Part shown: positions 10,806 through 20,699 of the stretch, piece after piece
Numbering within the stretch: position 1 is the stretch's first letter
Layout: each line of letters starts with the position of its first letter
From: Metellina segmentata
Lineage: Eukaryota > Arthropoda > Arachnida > Araneae > Tetragnathidae
Assembly: GCA_947359465.1 (NCBI GenBank)
Contig: OX375872.1
Location: 130,485,453 to 130,549,452, forward strand
DNA: 64,000 bases
Direction: 5' to 3'
Notes under the pieces: generated by a model
Seen by the model: only the letters and a program-made list of their open reading frames with translations
What the model was told of the DNA's origin: nothing
Database searches by the model: none
Translations under genes and position numbers: made by a program

Positions 10806-11338
10806 AGCCCTCCTGGTGGCTTTCTCAAGGAGGTATCAGGTCATTAGCAAAACTGACAAACGTCTAATTCGTTTCTAACCCTCCAAGGAGTTACGACAAA
10901 ATATCTCGTTCATAAGGATCTCAATAATTTTGCTAATTACGAGATATCTCATCATCATCAAGATATTGCTGATTCTTTTATGATTACAAGATCAAGTTGT
11001 GGTTGGTTTTGTTCTAAAAACGACGTATCTTGTCCCTCATGTGATCTGGTCACTTTTCAAGTGAATCAGGCCTCATCATCAAGATATTTCCGATGTTTCT
11101 ATGATGAAGAGATCAAGATCTAGTTGGTTTTGTTCTAAAGACGATAGATCTCGTCCCTCATAATCTGGTCTCTTTTCTTCAAGTGACTTCGTACCTCATC
11201 ATCAAGATATTTCCGATGTTTCTATGATGAAGAAAACAAGATCTGGTCGTTTTTTTTTTCAAATGACAAGATATCTCGTCCATCAAGATCTGGTAATTTT
11301 TCTTCTAATGACCAGATGAGACCACCACCAGGAGGGTT
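10806..11338. mobile_element. Foldback element, GACGAGATATCTCGTC family (copy 3, long)
   Basis: The left end is CCCTCCTGGTGG and the right end CCACCAGGAGGG followed by TTAA: a perfect 12-bp terminal inverted repeat. The interior holds several ~110-bp sub-repeats of CATCAAGATATTTCCGATGTTTCTATGATGA plus AAGATCTGGT blocks, many carrying derivatives of the 16-bp palindrome. No coding sequence. Confidence 0.8.
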
Positions 11339-11878
11339 AACCAGTCCTCCAGACCAGCATATAATCTTTTCATGTTCGGAGGTTCACCGGATTAGTTTAA
11401 CGGACCTTCCGGCCACATACGCCCCTCCGAATAGGTTTACCCAAACCGCTAGCCAGATACAACCTATCGAATAAGTTTATTCGGTACACCGGGCAGATAC
11501 GTATTCAAATAAGTTTACCCGACCCGAAGACCAGATGTGGTTCAACAAATATTTTCTCTTAAACAGCAGACCAAATACGGTTCTCTGGATAGGTTTAACA
11601 AAACTGCCGACCACACATGGCCCTCCGAACAGGTTTACTCCTCAGCCCGCTGGCTCGATATGACCCTCCTGATAGATTTTACAGGCCAGCAAAACATATA
11701 CATTCCTTTTTATAGGTTTTACCGCCCAGCAGACCCTATACGAACATCCGTACAGATTAACAAGACAGTAGACAATAATGTTTTTACTTGGCTTTCTCGG
11801 ATACAATCCTCCAAATACTTTTATCAGCCACGCAGATCACATATGACTCTCGTAATTTTTTTTACCCGACCCTAAATT
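11338..11878. repeat. 54-bp minisatellite, about 10 units
   Basis: Units follow ATACGGCCCTCCGAATAGGTTTACCCGACC.GC.GACCAG. The period is close to 54 bp, a multiple of three, so a frame stays open at 11537-11875 (112 residues, no domain). That frame is best explained by repeat phase. Confidence 0.8.
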
Positions 11879-11879
11879 C

Positions 11880-12690
11880 TGTAAACGATTCTAGAGCATC
11901 CATCACCTGAGTAATCTGCGCAAACTTCCAACATCGCACTTCAAGCAAAAATGCGCACTCGACAGCTTTATTTCAATTCACCTAATTTATCGATTCTTCC
12001 TTTCGGGATTACAAGAGCACGACTGCACGGAAAAATCCAACACGAGAAGCTCAATCAGCGCAACACATACCTCTTAACCAGCCTTTTTTACCACTTCAAG
12101 GACGGAATTTATCACCGCGAGAACTCCGCGGAAGATTTATAATAATTTATTACGAAATATTTAAAAACATCGATCCATCGGAGTCGCGCCGAGCCGTGGC
12201 AAAAATCGCAAGTTTTCAATCTTGCCGGCAATCCAACCTTGAGAGACTTAAAAGTCGCAGTTTTTCCCCCCCTTCTCACACTGCGGGATTTATCATTATA
12301 TACGGCAGCATACACTCGCAGGTATTCCGCGGTAATTAAAGTTATCGTTCAAAAAGAAAAACACGCGAGGGTTCCAGGCCGGAGATAAAAAGAGCGACTG
12401 TGGCTATCTGGAGAGATAATAAAAGATAAATCTTCAGTATTTCGCGCTGGTTGAAGGTAAACGACATCAATATCGATCTCCACGGAATGAGTAAAAGAGA
12501 GAGAGAAATAATAACTCCCACTTGATTTACGGGGAGGAATTAGTAAATAATAATAAATGGTCTCATTTATTGTCTTCTTACTTTCTTTTATTCATGAATT
12601 TAAGCCTACGAAGATTTATTCTACTTATGCGCGCAGTTCTGTCTTCAGCGCTGTGATAATTACCTTCATTGAATGCATTTATCACCGTTG
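11880..12690. other. Single-copy, less AT-rich stretch
   Basis: No gene recognised. It contains CG-bearing single-copy sequence (12000-12480) and short open frames on both strands without recognisable domains. It could hold regulatory sequence or an unrecognised exon. Confidence 0.45.
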
Positions 12691-12805
12691 CTTTAGAGCT
12701 TCGCTTTTGGGAGGGGTTGCTGGTCGTAAAAAAGTACTTCTAGTTCACTTGCGACTTTTCAGCTATCACGATTGTATTAGATTGTCGCAGCCACGACCTC
12801 GAATT
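12690..12805. repeat. ~110-bp paralogous block A
   Basis: Shares an ordered series with 13714-13815: GCTTCGCTTTTGGGAGGGGTTGC / GTCGTAAAAAAGTACTTCTAGTTC, then CGACTTTTCAGCTATCA, then TTGTCGCAGCCACGAC. The relationship is old. Confidence 0.55.
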
Positions 12806-12829
12806 CACTGTCGAGCTGTACCATTCAAG

Positions 12830-13570
12830 GCCGCATACCACTTGTACTGTACCACGTAAAGTTCAGTTCACTTGCCTATTATACATGGAATGTATCAGAC
12901 AAGGTCACGTGCCACTTGGAAACTATGTCATATAATCTCTAGTATAATGAAAGGAAGTGTTTGTGTGCATGTATGGGCATGTCAGTGTATGTCGGGTGGA
13001 GGTGGGACTAATTCTTGAGATTATTGTTTTTTCTTTTTAATGTTTTCAGTATCAGTAAGGACACGAAAAGAACTGTCACGGGAAACTCCGTACTGGCCTG
13101 CTAGTCTATCTTATAATCACGTGCAACAAAGCCTGGATGGTCAAAATTATTAACATGGTGAGACTCATTGAGATTCATCAGGATTTGATTATCCGAAGAG
13201 ACTGAAAAAAACCTTTTTTCTTGTATGTTGTATTTATATTTATAATGTAACCTAATATGATGCTATAGATGTAATAATGTATATAAGTAATGTGCTCTAG
13301 TATTCTGGATGGACATGCCACCTCTGTGGCATGCTCTATTCATCCCAACCGCACTTACTTAAACTGGTACCGGGTCTCACGACACAAGCCACGAGAGTGT
13401 GTGTTGGTGGTTAGTACCATTGGCAAACTGTACCATAAATGCATCACGTAAGGCATCATGCCACTAGCAAACTGTACATTGTAATGTTTCATATAAGGTC
13501 ACGTACCACTGCTTAACTGTATCATGTAATGGATCACGAAATACTGCAGGCTTACTGTACCAGGTAAAGG
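12830..13570. repeat. Short degenerate repeats around GTACCACTTG / CACGTAAGG
   Basis: Repeated fragments such as GTACCATGTAATG, ATCACGTAAGG, AAGGTCACGTRCCACT and GCAAACTGTAC lie at 12830-12925 and 13410-13565. The Helitron at 12936-13104 and a stretch at 13130-13400 without recognisable features lie between. Confidence 0.55.
12936..13104 (+). mobile_element. Non-autonomous Helitron, internally deleted (169 bp)
   Basis: The 5' end is TCTCTAGTATAATGAAAGG preceded by A, and the 3' end is CTAG followed by T, as expected for Helitron insertion between A and T without target duplication. The 5' GGAAGTGTTTGTGTG and 3' ACGAAAAGAACTGTCA.GG..AAC.CCGT.CTGGC blocks are shared with the longer copy at 15763-16446. 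No Rep/helicase coding sequence. Confidence 0.75.
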
Positions 13571-13589
13571 CTTTCAACCAGTTTTGACC

Positions 13590-13712
13590 TTCTTGACTAA
13601 TAGAATCTCTCCGAGGATTCTCTCAACCAATATATGTGGGTATTAAGTAATTATGCGGGATCTGAAGCAAACGCAATTCTACACGACTCGGAAATCTCGT
13701 AACGCTCAGAGA
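13590..13712. mobile_element. Right-end fragment of the CCCTCTGAG-ended TTAA family
   Basis: It begins with one AATAGAATCTCTCCGAGGATTCT minisatellite unit and ends with AACGCTCAGAGAG followed by TTAC, parallel to the complete element at 43225-43560 (GTCGCTCAGAGGG followed by TTAA). Confidence 0.6.
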
Positions 13713-13713
13713 G

Positions 13714-13815
13714 TTACAGCGTCATTTGCGAAGGGGGGTCGCGAGTCAAAAAACTACTTTTAGTCCCCTAGTAACTTTTCAATTATCATGTTTATTTTAA
13801 AATGTCGCCGCCAGT
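13714..13815. repeat. ~110-bp paralogous block B
   Basis: Diverged copy of 12690-12805, sharing ACTACTTTTAGTYC, AACTTTTCAATTATCA and ATGTCGCCGCCAGTGCAC-type blocks. Confidence 0.55.
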
Positions 13816-14290
13816 GCACAGGGACCTAATGGAGTGGAGAGGAAACCGCCTTCCACCTTTTCTGCGATTCAGGGAGGAGAGTTCGTGGCTGTGCAAGTAT
13901 TGAGGTCAATTGGCAGTGTGCAGCGAACCAGGTTCATTCTCATTACCAGCACAGCTCCCGATGAACCCTCACCCTCGGTTTATAAAGAGCAGAAACCTTT
14001 TAAAAACCTGTCCCCGCGTGATTATCTGCTTTTCTAATCGACCTCATCTGTAAATGTAATCCAAGGAAGAACCCCCTCGTGTTTGATTGCTACTTCCAAC
14101 CCTTTGGACCCGGAAACTGGGAAGGAGGACTAGGATTGAAAAAGCAACTCGTTTGATGGAGCGCTGTAATAGAATGGCTAGAGTGCTCGGAGAGAATAGA
14201 GTTGTGAGTTCTGAGTCACCTGGTTCATTAGGTCGGTGACATTATAGAGAGGGAGGACCACAGATGTCTGGAAGCTTCCTCCCCCTCGTT
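13815..14290. other. Relatively GC-rich single-copy stretch
   Basis: A 67-residue frame at 13834-14037 starts at a non-ATG context-poor codon region and shows no domain. No splice architecture could be supported. Function unknown. Confidence 0.4.
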
Positions 14291-15310
14291 GGGCGAGGGG
14301 TGCTTCATTTGGGGGTGGAATGCTCCGATTCCATGCCACCCGGAGGCAGGATTCGTGAACCCATCAGGAGTATCGAGATTGATGTTGGATACAGGGAGTT
14401 CTGTTAAGGGTGTTGCGTTGCAGGAAGGTTTTTTAATTGGAGCAGGAGCGGGGAGTACGAGTCCGAGACGAGTTCTTATAAATATGAGGAAAATTTGTTG
14501 CCTGAATTTTCTTATTTGTGGCAGAGTGCTGCGATTCCATGCTATCCGGTGGCGAAAAGATTCACGAATTCAACAGAAGAATCTGAGGTAATAAGTCTAT
14601 TTGGTATCACGTTAGATAAAATTTTTTTAAATTGGAGCAGAAATCTGGGGATACGAGTAAGCGACGATGTCTGATAAATCTTAGAGTACTTTTTGTCAGA
14701 ATTTTCTTATTAGGGATAAGATACAATGCTACGATTCCACGCAATATTGTGGCAGAAAGATTCACGAAATCAACTTAAGAGGTTTTTTGACTGACTTTAT
14801 TGGGTCAACATTTTGAGTCGATAAGGGTTCTATGTAGTATCACATTGCAGGAATATATTTTTAGTTGGAGCAGAGTACGAGTCTGAGACGAGTTCTGTTA
14901 AATCTTAGGATATTTTTGTCAAAGTTATCTCATATGTGATTCACATCTCACGAATTCAAAAGATGAATTTGATGTTGATAAGGGTTCTTTTTGGTATCAC
15001 GTTAGAGGAATGTTTTTTAATTTAGGGCAGAAAGGAGCGCTAGAGATACAAATCTAAGACGAGTTCTAATAAGTTGGAGAATACGTTTCCCGATTTTGAA
15101 TTTTTTATAGGGTTCTTGTTTCATTTTTCTATTCCAAATTACGAGTCAACAGAAGAATTCAAGAATCCAACAGAAGAATCTGGGTTGATCCGGAATTCTG
15201 TAAGTTGTTTTTCGTTGAGAGAATGTTTCTTCAAAGTGGTATAGAAAGTATACAATTCTGTTAAGTACGAACTCCGAGGATATTTTTTCTCAAAATTTTC
15301 TCCTTAAATG
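14290..15310. repeat. ~205-bp diverged tandem array, about five units
   Basis: Units share GAGTGCTGCGATTCCATGC, AAAAGATTCACGAATTCAACAGAAGAATCTG, GGTATCACGTTAGAGGAA, TTTTTTAATTGGAGCAG and GAGTACGAGTCYGAGACGAGTTCTRATAAAT. They start near 14318, 14525, 14725, 14930 and 15115. The 100-residue frame at 14289-14591 spans two units and is not a credible gene. Confidence 0.8.
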
Positions 15311-15762
15311 CTCCACGTTAAGGACGAGATTTAGTTAGCATTTTAATTACTTGGAAAAGGAAACACAATTCAAAATGTCCTTAATCATGTACGAAAGCAA
15401 CTTAAAAGTTAGTGTTCTTATAATATACACCATTTAGACAGTACCAATATATGTTGTTAATGCTTCAGACACAATTTAATTTACAAGTAATATAAAACGG
15501 ACATTTTTTTTACTTGCAAACCTAAAATGTTACGACAAATCAATGCAAAAAAATTCCTTTGTGCACTAAGAATCACTTAACAATGTATCATACATCGTAT
15601 ACAAAAATGAAAGGATTTTAATCCTTTGAATTTTAAGAGATGCAGTAATATATGGATTCTAAAAAGCTGTAAATCGAGAGAATTTAACTGCATTAATTTA
15701 CTAAAAAGTTGTGTGCTTCACTTACCACATGTGTACGATATACGGTTAAAATATTAGTTAAA
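15310..15762. other. Single-copy AT-rich stretch
   Basis: No gene or repeat recognised. Confidence 0.5.
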
Positions 15763-16131
15763 TCTCTACTAATAAAAGGAAATAAAAGGAAGTGTTTATC
15801 TGTGTTTTCACTGTCTTCGTGTGTCCTGTACGTAGTGTCCTGACAAATCTATAGCACTTACAATATTGAAATTTGGCACACAGGTAGTGCGAATTTTTTG
15901 CGATTTTTCTATATCGCAGCCGAATTTTAAAATTTTATCTAGAACATTTTAAAATGAATTTATAAGTTTTTTTCACCCTTCTTTCTTCTCTTCCGGAGTG
16001 AAGGCAGAATGAAGATGCCAGCCGATTTTGCTATTTTCGACCTCTGTCGTTTCTAGCGTGTCTTGATATTCAATTTGTCGCCAACAGCCGCATAGAGGCC
16101 ATCACGGTGTTTCATTTGCGAAGCAAACCTA

Positions 16132-16200
<69 letters not shown>

Positions 16201-16446
16201 TGATAATTTCAACGGATTTGAAATCTGCGAAAAATATTACATTAGATTACCTTATGCATTTGCTTTTATTTTAAAAAATAACTTTTCATTTTAAATGTGA
16301 CGTCATGCGCCTGTTAGATCTCTTCGGAATTAAATGGGAATGCGTAGCAATCACCGGGGTTGGCGAGCGTTAGCGAGCCGTGGTCTCACCTGACCCCACG
16401 AAAAGAACTGTCAAGGACAACGCCGTGCTGGCTACGCAGTGACTAG
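15763..16446 (+). mobile_element. Non-autonomous Helitron (684 bp)
   Basis: It starts with TCTCTACTAATAAAAGG preceded by A and ends with GTGACTAG followed by T. The 5' and 3' terminal blocks match the 169-bp copy at 12936-13104. The interior carries short CG-rich hairpin-like words (TTTGCGAAGCAAA; GGCGAGCGTTAGCGAGCC) and the large microsatellite palindrome at 16137-16200. No open frame for Rep or helicase. Confidence 0.75.
16137..16200. repeat. (CT)n(AT)n(AG)n perfect palindrome
   Basis: CT repeats run into AT repeats at about 16157-16180 and then AG repeats to 16200. The whole is a 64-bp perfect inverted repeat able to fold into one hairpin, lying inside the Helitron. Confidence 0.9.
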
Positions 16447-16478
16447 TATGGAATATAAATAAAAATGGAAAACTCAAG

Positions 16479-16907
16479 GTGTACGTATGCTACAGATTTT
16501 TCCTTTTAATGTGATTTTAAAAATCCATTTTTTTTACAATAGTTTGTGCTTAAAATAATTTCTGCAAGAAAAATTCAATTACACTAACATTAATGATATA
16601 ATTTTACTGTATTATGCAGATTATAATGACAAAAAAATAGTAAAGATCAATCATTTCATTGAGTTGAGCTATCAATGTTTGAACAAAATATCACATTACA
16701 CAGAAATTGAGTTTAAATTGTTGGAAACATGTCTGTTCAAAGCAACAGTACCTAACCAAAACCCTTGTAAAAATTTTTTTTCGAATAAATACAAGATCTT
16801 GCTATTGTTTGAAAGCTCTAAAGAGTTAAGAAATATTTTGAAGTAAAGCAATAAAAAAAAATCGGTATTATAGTCGATTTCAGTGATTTCTAGTGTATAC
16901 ATACACA
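16479..16907 (+). mobile_element. TTAA-type GGTGTACG MITE, copy 2 (shorter)
   Basis: The left end GGTGTACGTATGCTACAGA follows TCAA (decayed TTAA). The right end, AGTGATTTCTAGTGTATACATACAC, matches copy 1 (2500-3172). Interior blocks shared with copy 1 in the same orientation include ACAATAGTTTGTGCTTAA, AAAAAATCGGTATTATRGT and ATTGTTTGAAAGC. The middle is shorter than in copy 1. The frames at 16664-16920 lie wholly within it. Confidence 0.8.
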
Positions 16908-16909
16908 TC

Positions 16910-18000
16910 ATATAATACATGAAATTAAATGCAGCACTAAGTTCTAAAAAACATATATATTGGCTTAATATTCAGTAAATTAACTAAGCTTAACCTACTG
17001 AGAAAAAATTTATTTGTTTGTTTTAAGTTTTTGTGGAATAAACTCTATTAAAAATGCAAAATGAATGTAAAACGTTAAATTGAGAAATAAAAATTTAGAT
17101 AGATTGTAGCATACAAAAATCTTTTTCATAGTTCAATCTTCTTTGTTTAGGACTCGAGTCATTTTTTATCTTGTGTGTTTAGCACCATATAAAAATACTA
17201 TAATACCCCTATGCTTTCAAAAGTTACTCAGGGGTATTCTATTATGCTTAAAAATGCATACAAAGAATGCAAGAAATGTAAACAAAATTTAATTCATCCA
17301 CTCAATTCTAAAACTATCTGCCCAGGCTATGTGCATTTTGTTTACCACGTTGTAATTACATTTCTTCTTGCACAGTTCCAAAATCAGTACCACTCGAAGC
17401 GCAATCTACAGTCGTGGTATACAATATTTTAATTTATCATATTTAAAATTTGTGTTACATTTTTATTTGGCTGTCATATATTTTCGATTCGTTAATGCAT
17501 AATTATATTTACATGCTATATTATATTGAAAGTTTTACAAATACCATCGAAGTTTGCAATTATTTTTTTAATCACCCGAACAATATTAAGTAAAAACAAA
17601 CCTCTGCACTTTCTTCTGTTTTCACTTAAATTCAGTTTCTAGACTTACGCTGTATTTTATACTAAAGGAAGCTGCGCACTTTTACTTCTAATCATAATAA
17701 CAACACCTAGATTGACACACCTACAGTATAAATGAATATAACAATATTTTATAAGACATTAAACTTTCTGAGAGCATTTTCTTAAAGCTCTTTCCGATTT
17801 TGTGCGTTCTTGGTATCGAAATTTATGCATTGTATTATATTGTAATATATATATATATATATATATTTTTTTTTTTTGTATAAAATGTTTCTTTCTTACG
17901 AGGAACTCATTATTATGTTTCGAGCACGCAATATGGACATGTTCCACATTGCGGGCATTTTCAATATTCCAAAATGTATAGAAAATACTAGAATTATAGT
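16910..18000. other. AT-rich single-copy stretch
   Basis: No gene supported. It contains an (AT)n run at about 17846-17870 followed by poly-T. Frames of 60-73 residues lack domains. Confidence 0.5.
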
Positions 18001-18004
18001 TACA

Positions 18005-18090
18005 ACACAGCCGCCTAACCGATATTGGTCATCTACCACTCAGTAGGTCCGTGTTTGAATCCTGGCTTGTAAGCGCATGAATGTTAGTGA
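18005..18090 (+). other. Possible tRNA-like Pol III head
   Basis: The sequence around 18048-18062, GTGTTTGAATCCTGGC, resembles a B box, and an anticodon-arm-like ATCTACCACTCAGTAGG precedes it. No complete acceptor stem was found, so it is more likely the head of a second SINE-like repeat than a functional tRNA gene. Confidence 0.3.
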
Positions 18091-18099
18091 CTTACCTGT

Positions 18100-19015
18100 T
18101 GTTAATTAATTCATGATTTGATGTTTAATTAATTGAAAAACATCCCCCTGCTATCGGTAATCTGTTAAAACCAGGTGTACCATATTAAAAGCCTTTACCC
18201 TTCAGATCCAGTCTGTTTACAGTGTAACGGAATTGGTAATTGGTAATTTTTAGTTAACGTCGTACTAAAGCAACACAACGGGCTATTGACGGCGGTCCGG
18301 GATCAGTCCCTTAAGGGAAAGATCCGAGGACAACACCTCGTAATTTTGAACCACGGTCAGATGACGAAGCAGCACCTGAGCTGGCACCCCACTCTCCAAA
18401 CTTCCACGCCAACCCAACGTGAGGACATTCGGCCACGACAGATTTAAGGTGCACCAGCTGCCTCTACACCATGCGCTTACAAACATCCACACCCGGACCC
18501 AGATTCGAACCAGGAACCTTTCGATCTAGAGGCTAACACCTTAACCACTATACCGGTAACACACAGTGTAACGGAAGTAAATCATATTTGGAAGGAGTCA
18601 GAGTCAGAGTCTTTTGAAGCTCATTCCTCCAGCTCGGTGGAGAAAACAACGACATGATCTCATATAATGGACATCGGAATTCTAAGCAGATCGGTATCTC
18701 TTCCTACATGCGATTCTCCTTCATTTTGACTGAAAAAAAGTAACCAGTAGTAACTAGTTAATTTTGTCGGTCATGATTTGGTGTTTGATTCATTCTAAAA
18801 ACAATTCCCCTACTTTTGGTAACCTCAAAACCATGTTTTCCGTATTACGATCCTACACCCTACGAATCCAGATTGCTTACATATACAGTTTTTGAAGCTC
18901 CTTCCTCCAGCTCGGTGGGAAAAAAGAACGATACGGTCTCAGATAACGGGCATCGGAATTCTAAGCGGCTCGGTATCTCTTCCCACATTGGATTCTCATG
19001 CGGGGATAGAAGCGG
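18100..19015. repeat. Two-copy ~260-bp duplication, first copy split by a SINE
   Basis: Copy 1 is 18105-18233 plus 18577-18725; copy 2 is 18757-19010. Shared blocks: TCATGATTTGRTGTTTRATT, TCCCCYTRCT, AAAACCA.GT, TACCCTWCRRATCCAGA/TCTGC/TTTAC, TTTTGAAGCTCMTTCCTCCAGCTCGGTGG, and ATCGGAATTCTAAGCRG. The 150-residue frame at 18816-19268 begins in copy 2 and has no recognised domain. Confidence 0.75.
18234..18562 (-). mobile_element. Full-length tRNA-derived SINE with 14-bp target duplication
   Basis: Read on the minus strand, the 5' end is tRNA-like: an A box within TATAGTGGTTAAGGTG (complement at 18538-18552) and a B box GGTTCGAATCT (complement at 18501-18511). The body follows, and then a tail of ATTACC repeats. 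ACAGTGTAACGGAA flanks it perfectly at 18220-18233 and 18563-18576, the hallmark of LINE-mediated retrotransposition. It is the best-preserved family member here and a good reference for the other fragments. The partner LINE is not in this window. Confidence 0.93.
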
Positions 19016-19685
19016 ACTGTATGAGTTGTATCTTTGGCGATCTCTGGCGCTGCTCGTTGGCGACCTAACTTTGAAAGAATTTGGCAACCTTGTAGAAGTT
19101 TCGTGCAGTTTTTCTCAGCGCACACCAGATAGGCTATCCAGCCGCGTTACTGTCGAAGTAGAGTGGACAGCTCCCCAACTCTTTCTTCTACACAGTTCTC
19201 TGTTAAACGCAAACCTTTTTGGGTGGAAATGTATTCCTTCAAAACTCTTCTGGGTGAAATGTTTTTAGATGTCAGATGCGATGATGAATTTCGTACCTAA
19301 ATATATTTTTACCTAACCAGGATTTTATTTCGGATGAGGTTCTAATTCCAAAATGCAATAACATCTCAAAGCGCTTTTAAGAGAACAGGAAAATTTACGA
19401 AGGTTAAGAAGAATTTACTTATTAGAGAAAAATGAAATTATTTGTATTTACTTATTTAAATTATGAGGCTCTTCATAAAAAATATCCAATCTCAGAGAAC
19501 AAAAATATATGATAAACAAAATGAAAGGAAAAGAACATAGAAATACATCTAGACACAATAGATAAAAGAAAACTTTTAACTGAAGCAGGTTACTTAACGA
19601 ATTGAAATTCTTAAATGCATATCAACCTCCAAAATATAATTATTCGGTTTAAAGAATACAGCAAAATTGTTACAATAATTATTTT
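19015..19685. other. Single-copy stretch
   Basis: The first part (to about 19270) is less AT-rich and open on the plus strand as the end of the 150-residue frame; the remainder is AT-rich without features. Confidence 0.45.
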
Positions 19686-19689
19686 TTAA

Positions 19690-20110
19690 CCCTCTGTTTG
19701 TCACAAGATTTTTGGTAATGGTAATTTTAGTTAACGTCGTACTAGAGCAACACAACGGGCTATTGACGACGGTCCGGAATCAGTCCCTCAAGGGAAAGAA
19801 CACAAGATTTTTGAACTGTGTACTATTGTTTTCTCTTTACAGCATACTTGATGAGTAAATAGGCAAATCTATTGTTTGAAAGAATCCAAGGAAAGATTCT
19901 ATTGGTTGATGAAATTCAAGAAATGAATCTTTTGCTTGGGGTAATCCCAGGAAAGATTCTATTGGATGAGTTTCTGCTGCAGAATAACCTTTTCTTCTGT
20001 CAGATTTTCTTACGTCCCAATTCTAAAATTTGAGTAAGTACAAGCTTTGTACTAAATATCCTCAATTATGCAAATCTCGCCCCCGGCTGTTTCGCTTAAT
20101 TCTTAGGTTA
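19690..20110. mobile_element. CCCTCTG-ended TTAA element with GGATT minisatellite
   Basis: TTAA (19686-19689) is followed by CCCTCTGTTTG. The interior (19870-19985) has three degenerate AGGAAAGATTCTATTGG units. The right end is decayed near 20090-20110 (TTTCGCTTAATTCTTAGG followed by TTAT). A truncated SINE is inserted near the left end. Confidence 0.5.
19715..19800 (-). mobile_element. 5'-truncated SINE with 13-bp target duplication
   Basis: Only the 3' 86 bp of the SINE are present, with an ATTACC-type tail. CACAAGATTTTTG is repeated at 19702-19714 and 19801-19813. 5' truncation with a target duplication fits incomplete reverse transcription by LINE machinery. Confidence 0.9.
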
Positions 20111-20137
20111 TAACCTTTAAAAGCAGTGATGTTTCTT

Positions 20138-20695
20138 TACCCTTCTAGAGGTTGCCTCGACGAGGTATCCCGTCATTAACAAAACTGACCAGATCCTGAT
20201 GGACGAGATATCTCGTCATTCGAAAACCACTGTAACTTCATAAAAATTCAGCAATATCTTGGTGACAAGATGTCTCAAAACGACAGAGTAAAATTCGTCA
20301 GATCTTCATCTACGAGATATTTTGTCATTAAAAAACTGACCAAATCTTCATCTCATTATCATAAAAAAATAAACAATATCGTGATGACGAGATATCTCAA
20401 AAAGAAAAAGCAAAATCGTTCAGATCAAAATGAACGAAATAGCTCGTAATTAGAAAACTGACCATATCTCAATCTCGTCATCATAAAAAAAGCTATATCT
20501 TGATGACGAGATATCTTAAAAATGAGTAAAATTAATCAGATCACCATGGACAGGATATATCTTTTCATCAGAAAACCGACCAGATCTTGATCTCGAAATC
20601 ATCAAACAATCAGCAATATCTTAAAGAGAAAGTTAAATAGAGCCCAATAGTTTAAAGATTCAGGGATGAGACATCTCCTCGAAACCACTTGGAGT
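20138..20695. mobile_element. Foldback element, GACGAGATATCTCGTC family (copy 4, long)
   Basis: The left end CCCTTCTAGAGGTTGCCTCGACGAGG and the right end CTCGAAACCACTTGGAG are degenerate inverted ends. The interior has four or five ~110-bp sub-repeats: ACTGACCAGATCTTGAT, CGTCATCATAAAAAA, CAATATCTTGATGACGAGATATCTC. Confidence 0.75.
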
Positions 20696-20699
20696 ATAT

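Noticed and set aside
11537..11875. 112-residue open frame
   Set aside because: Generated by a 54-bp tandem unit in phase; no start context or domain.
18005..18090. Functional tRNA gene
   Set aside because: Only a B-box-like word and a partial arm are present; no full cloverleaf or acceptor stem.
18501..18552. Functional tRNA gene on the minus strand
   Set aside because: The A and B boxes belong to the tRNA-like head of a SINE, shown by the 3' body, tail and target duplication.
18816..19268. 150-residue frame as a gene
   Set aside because: No domain, and the paralogous copy at 18598-18725 does not keep the frame. Kept only as a note on the duplication.
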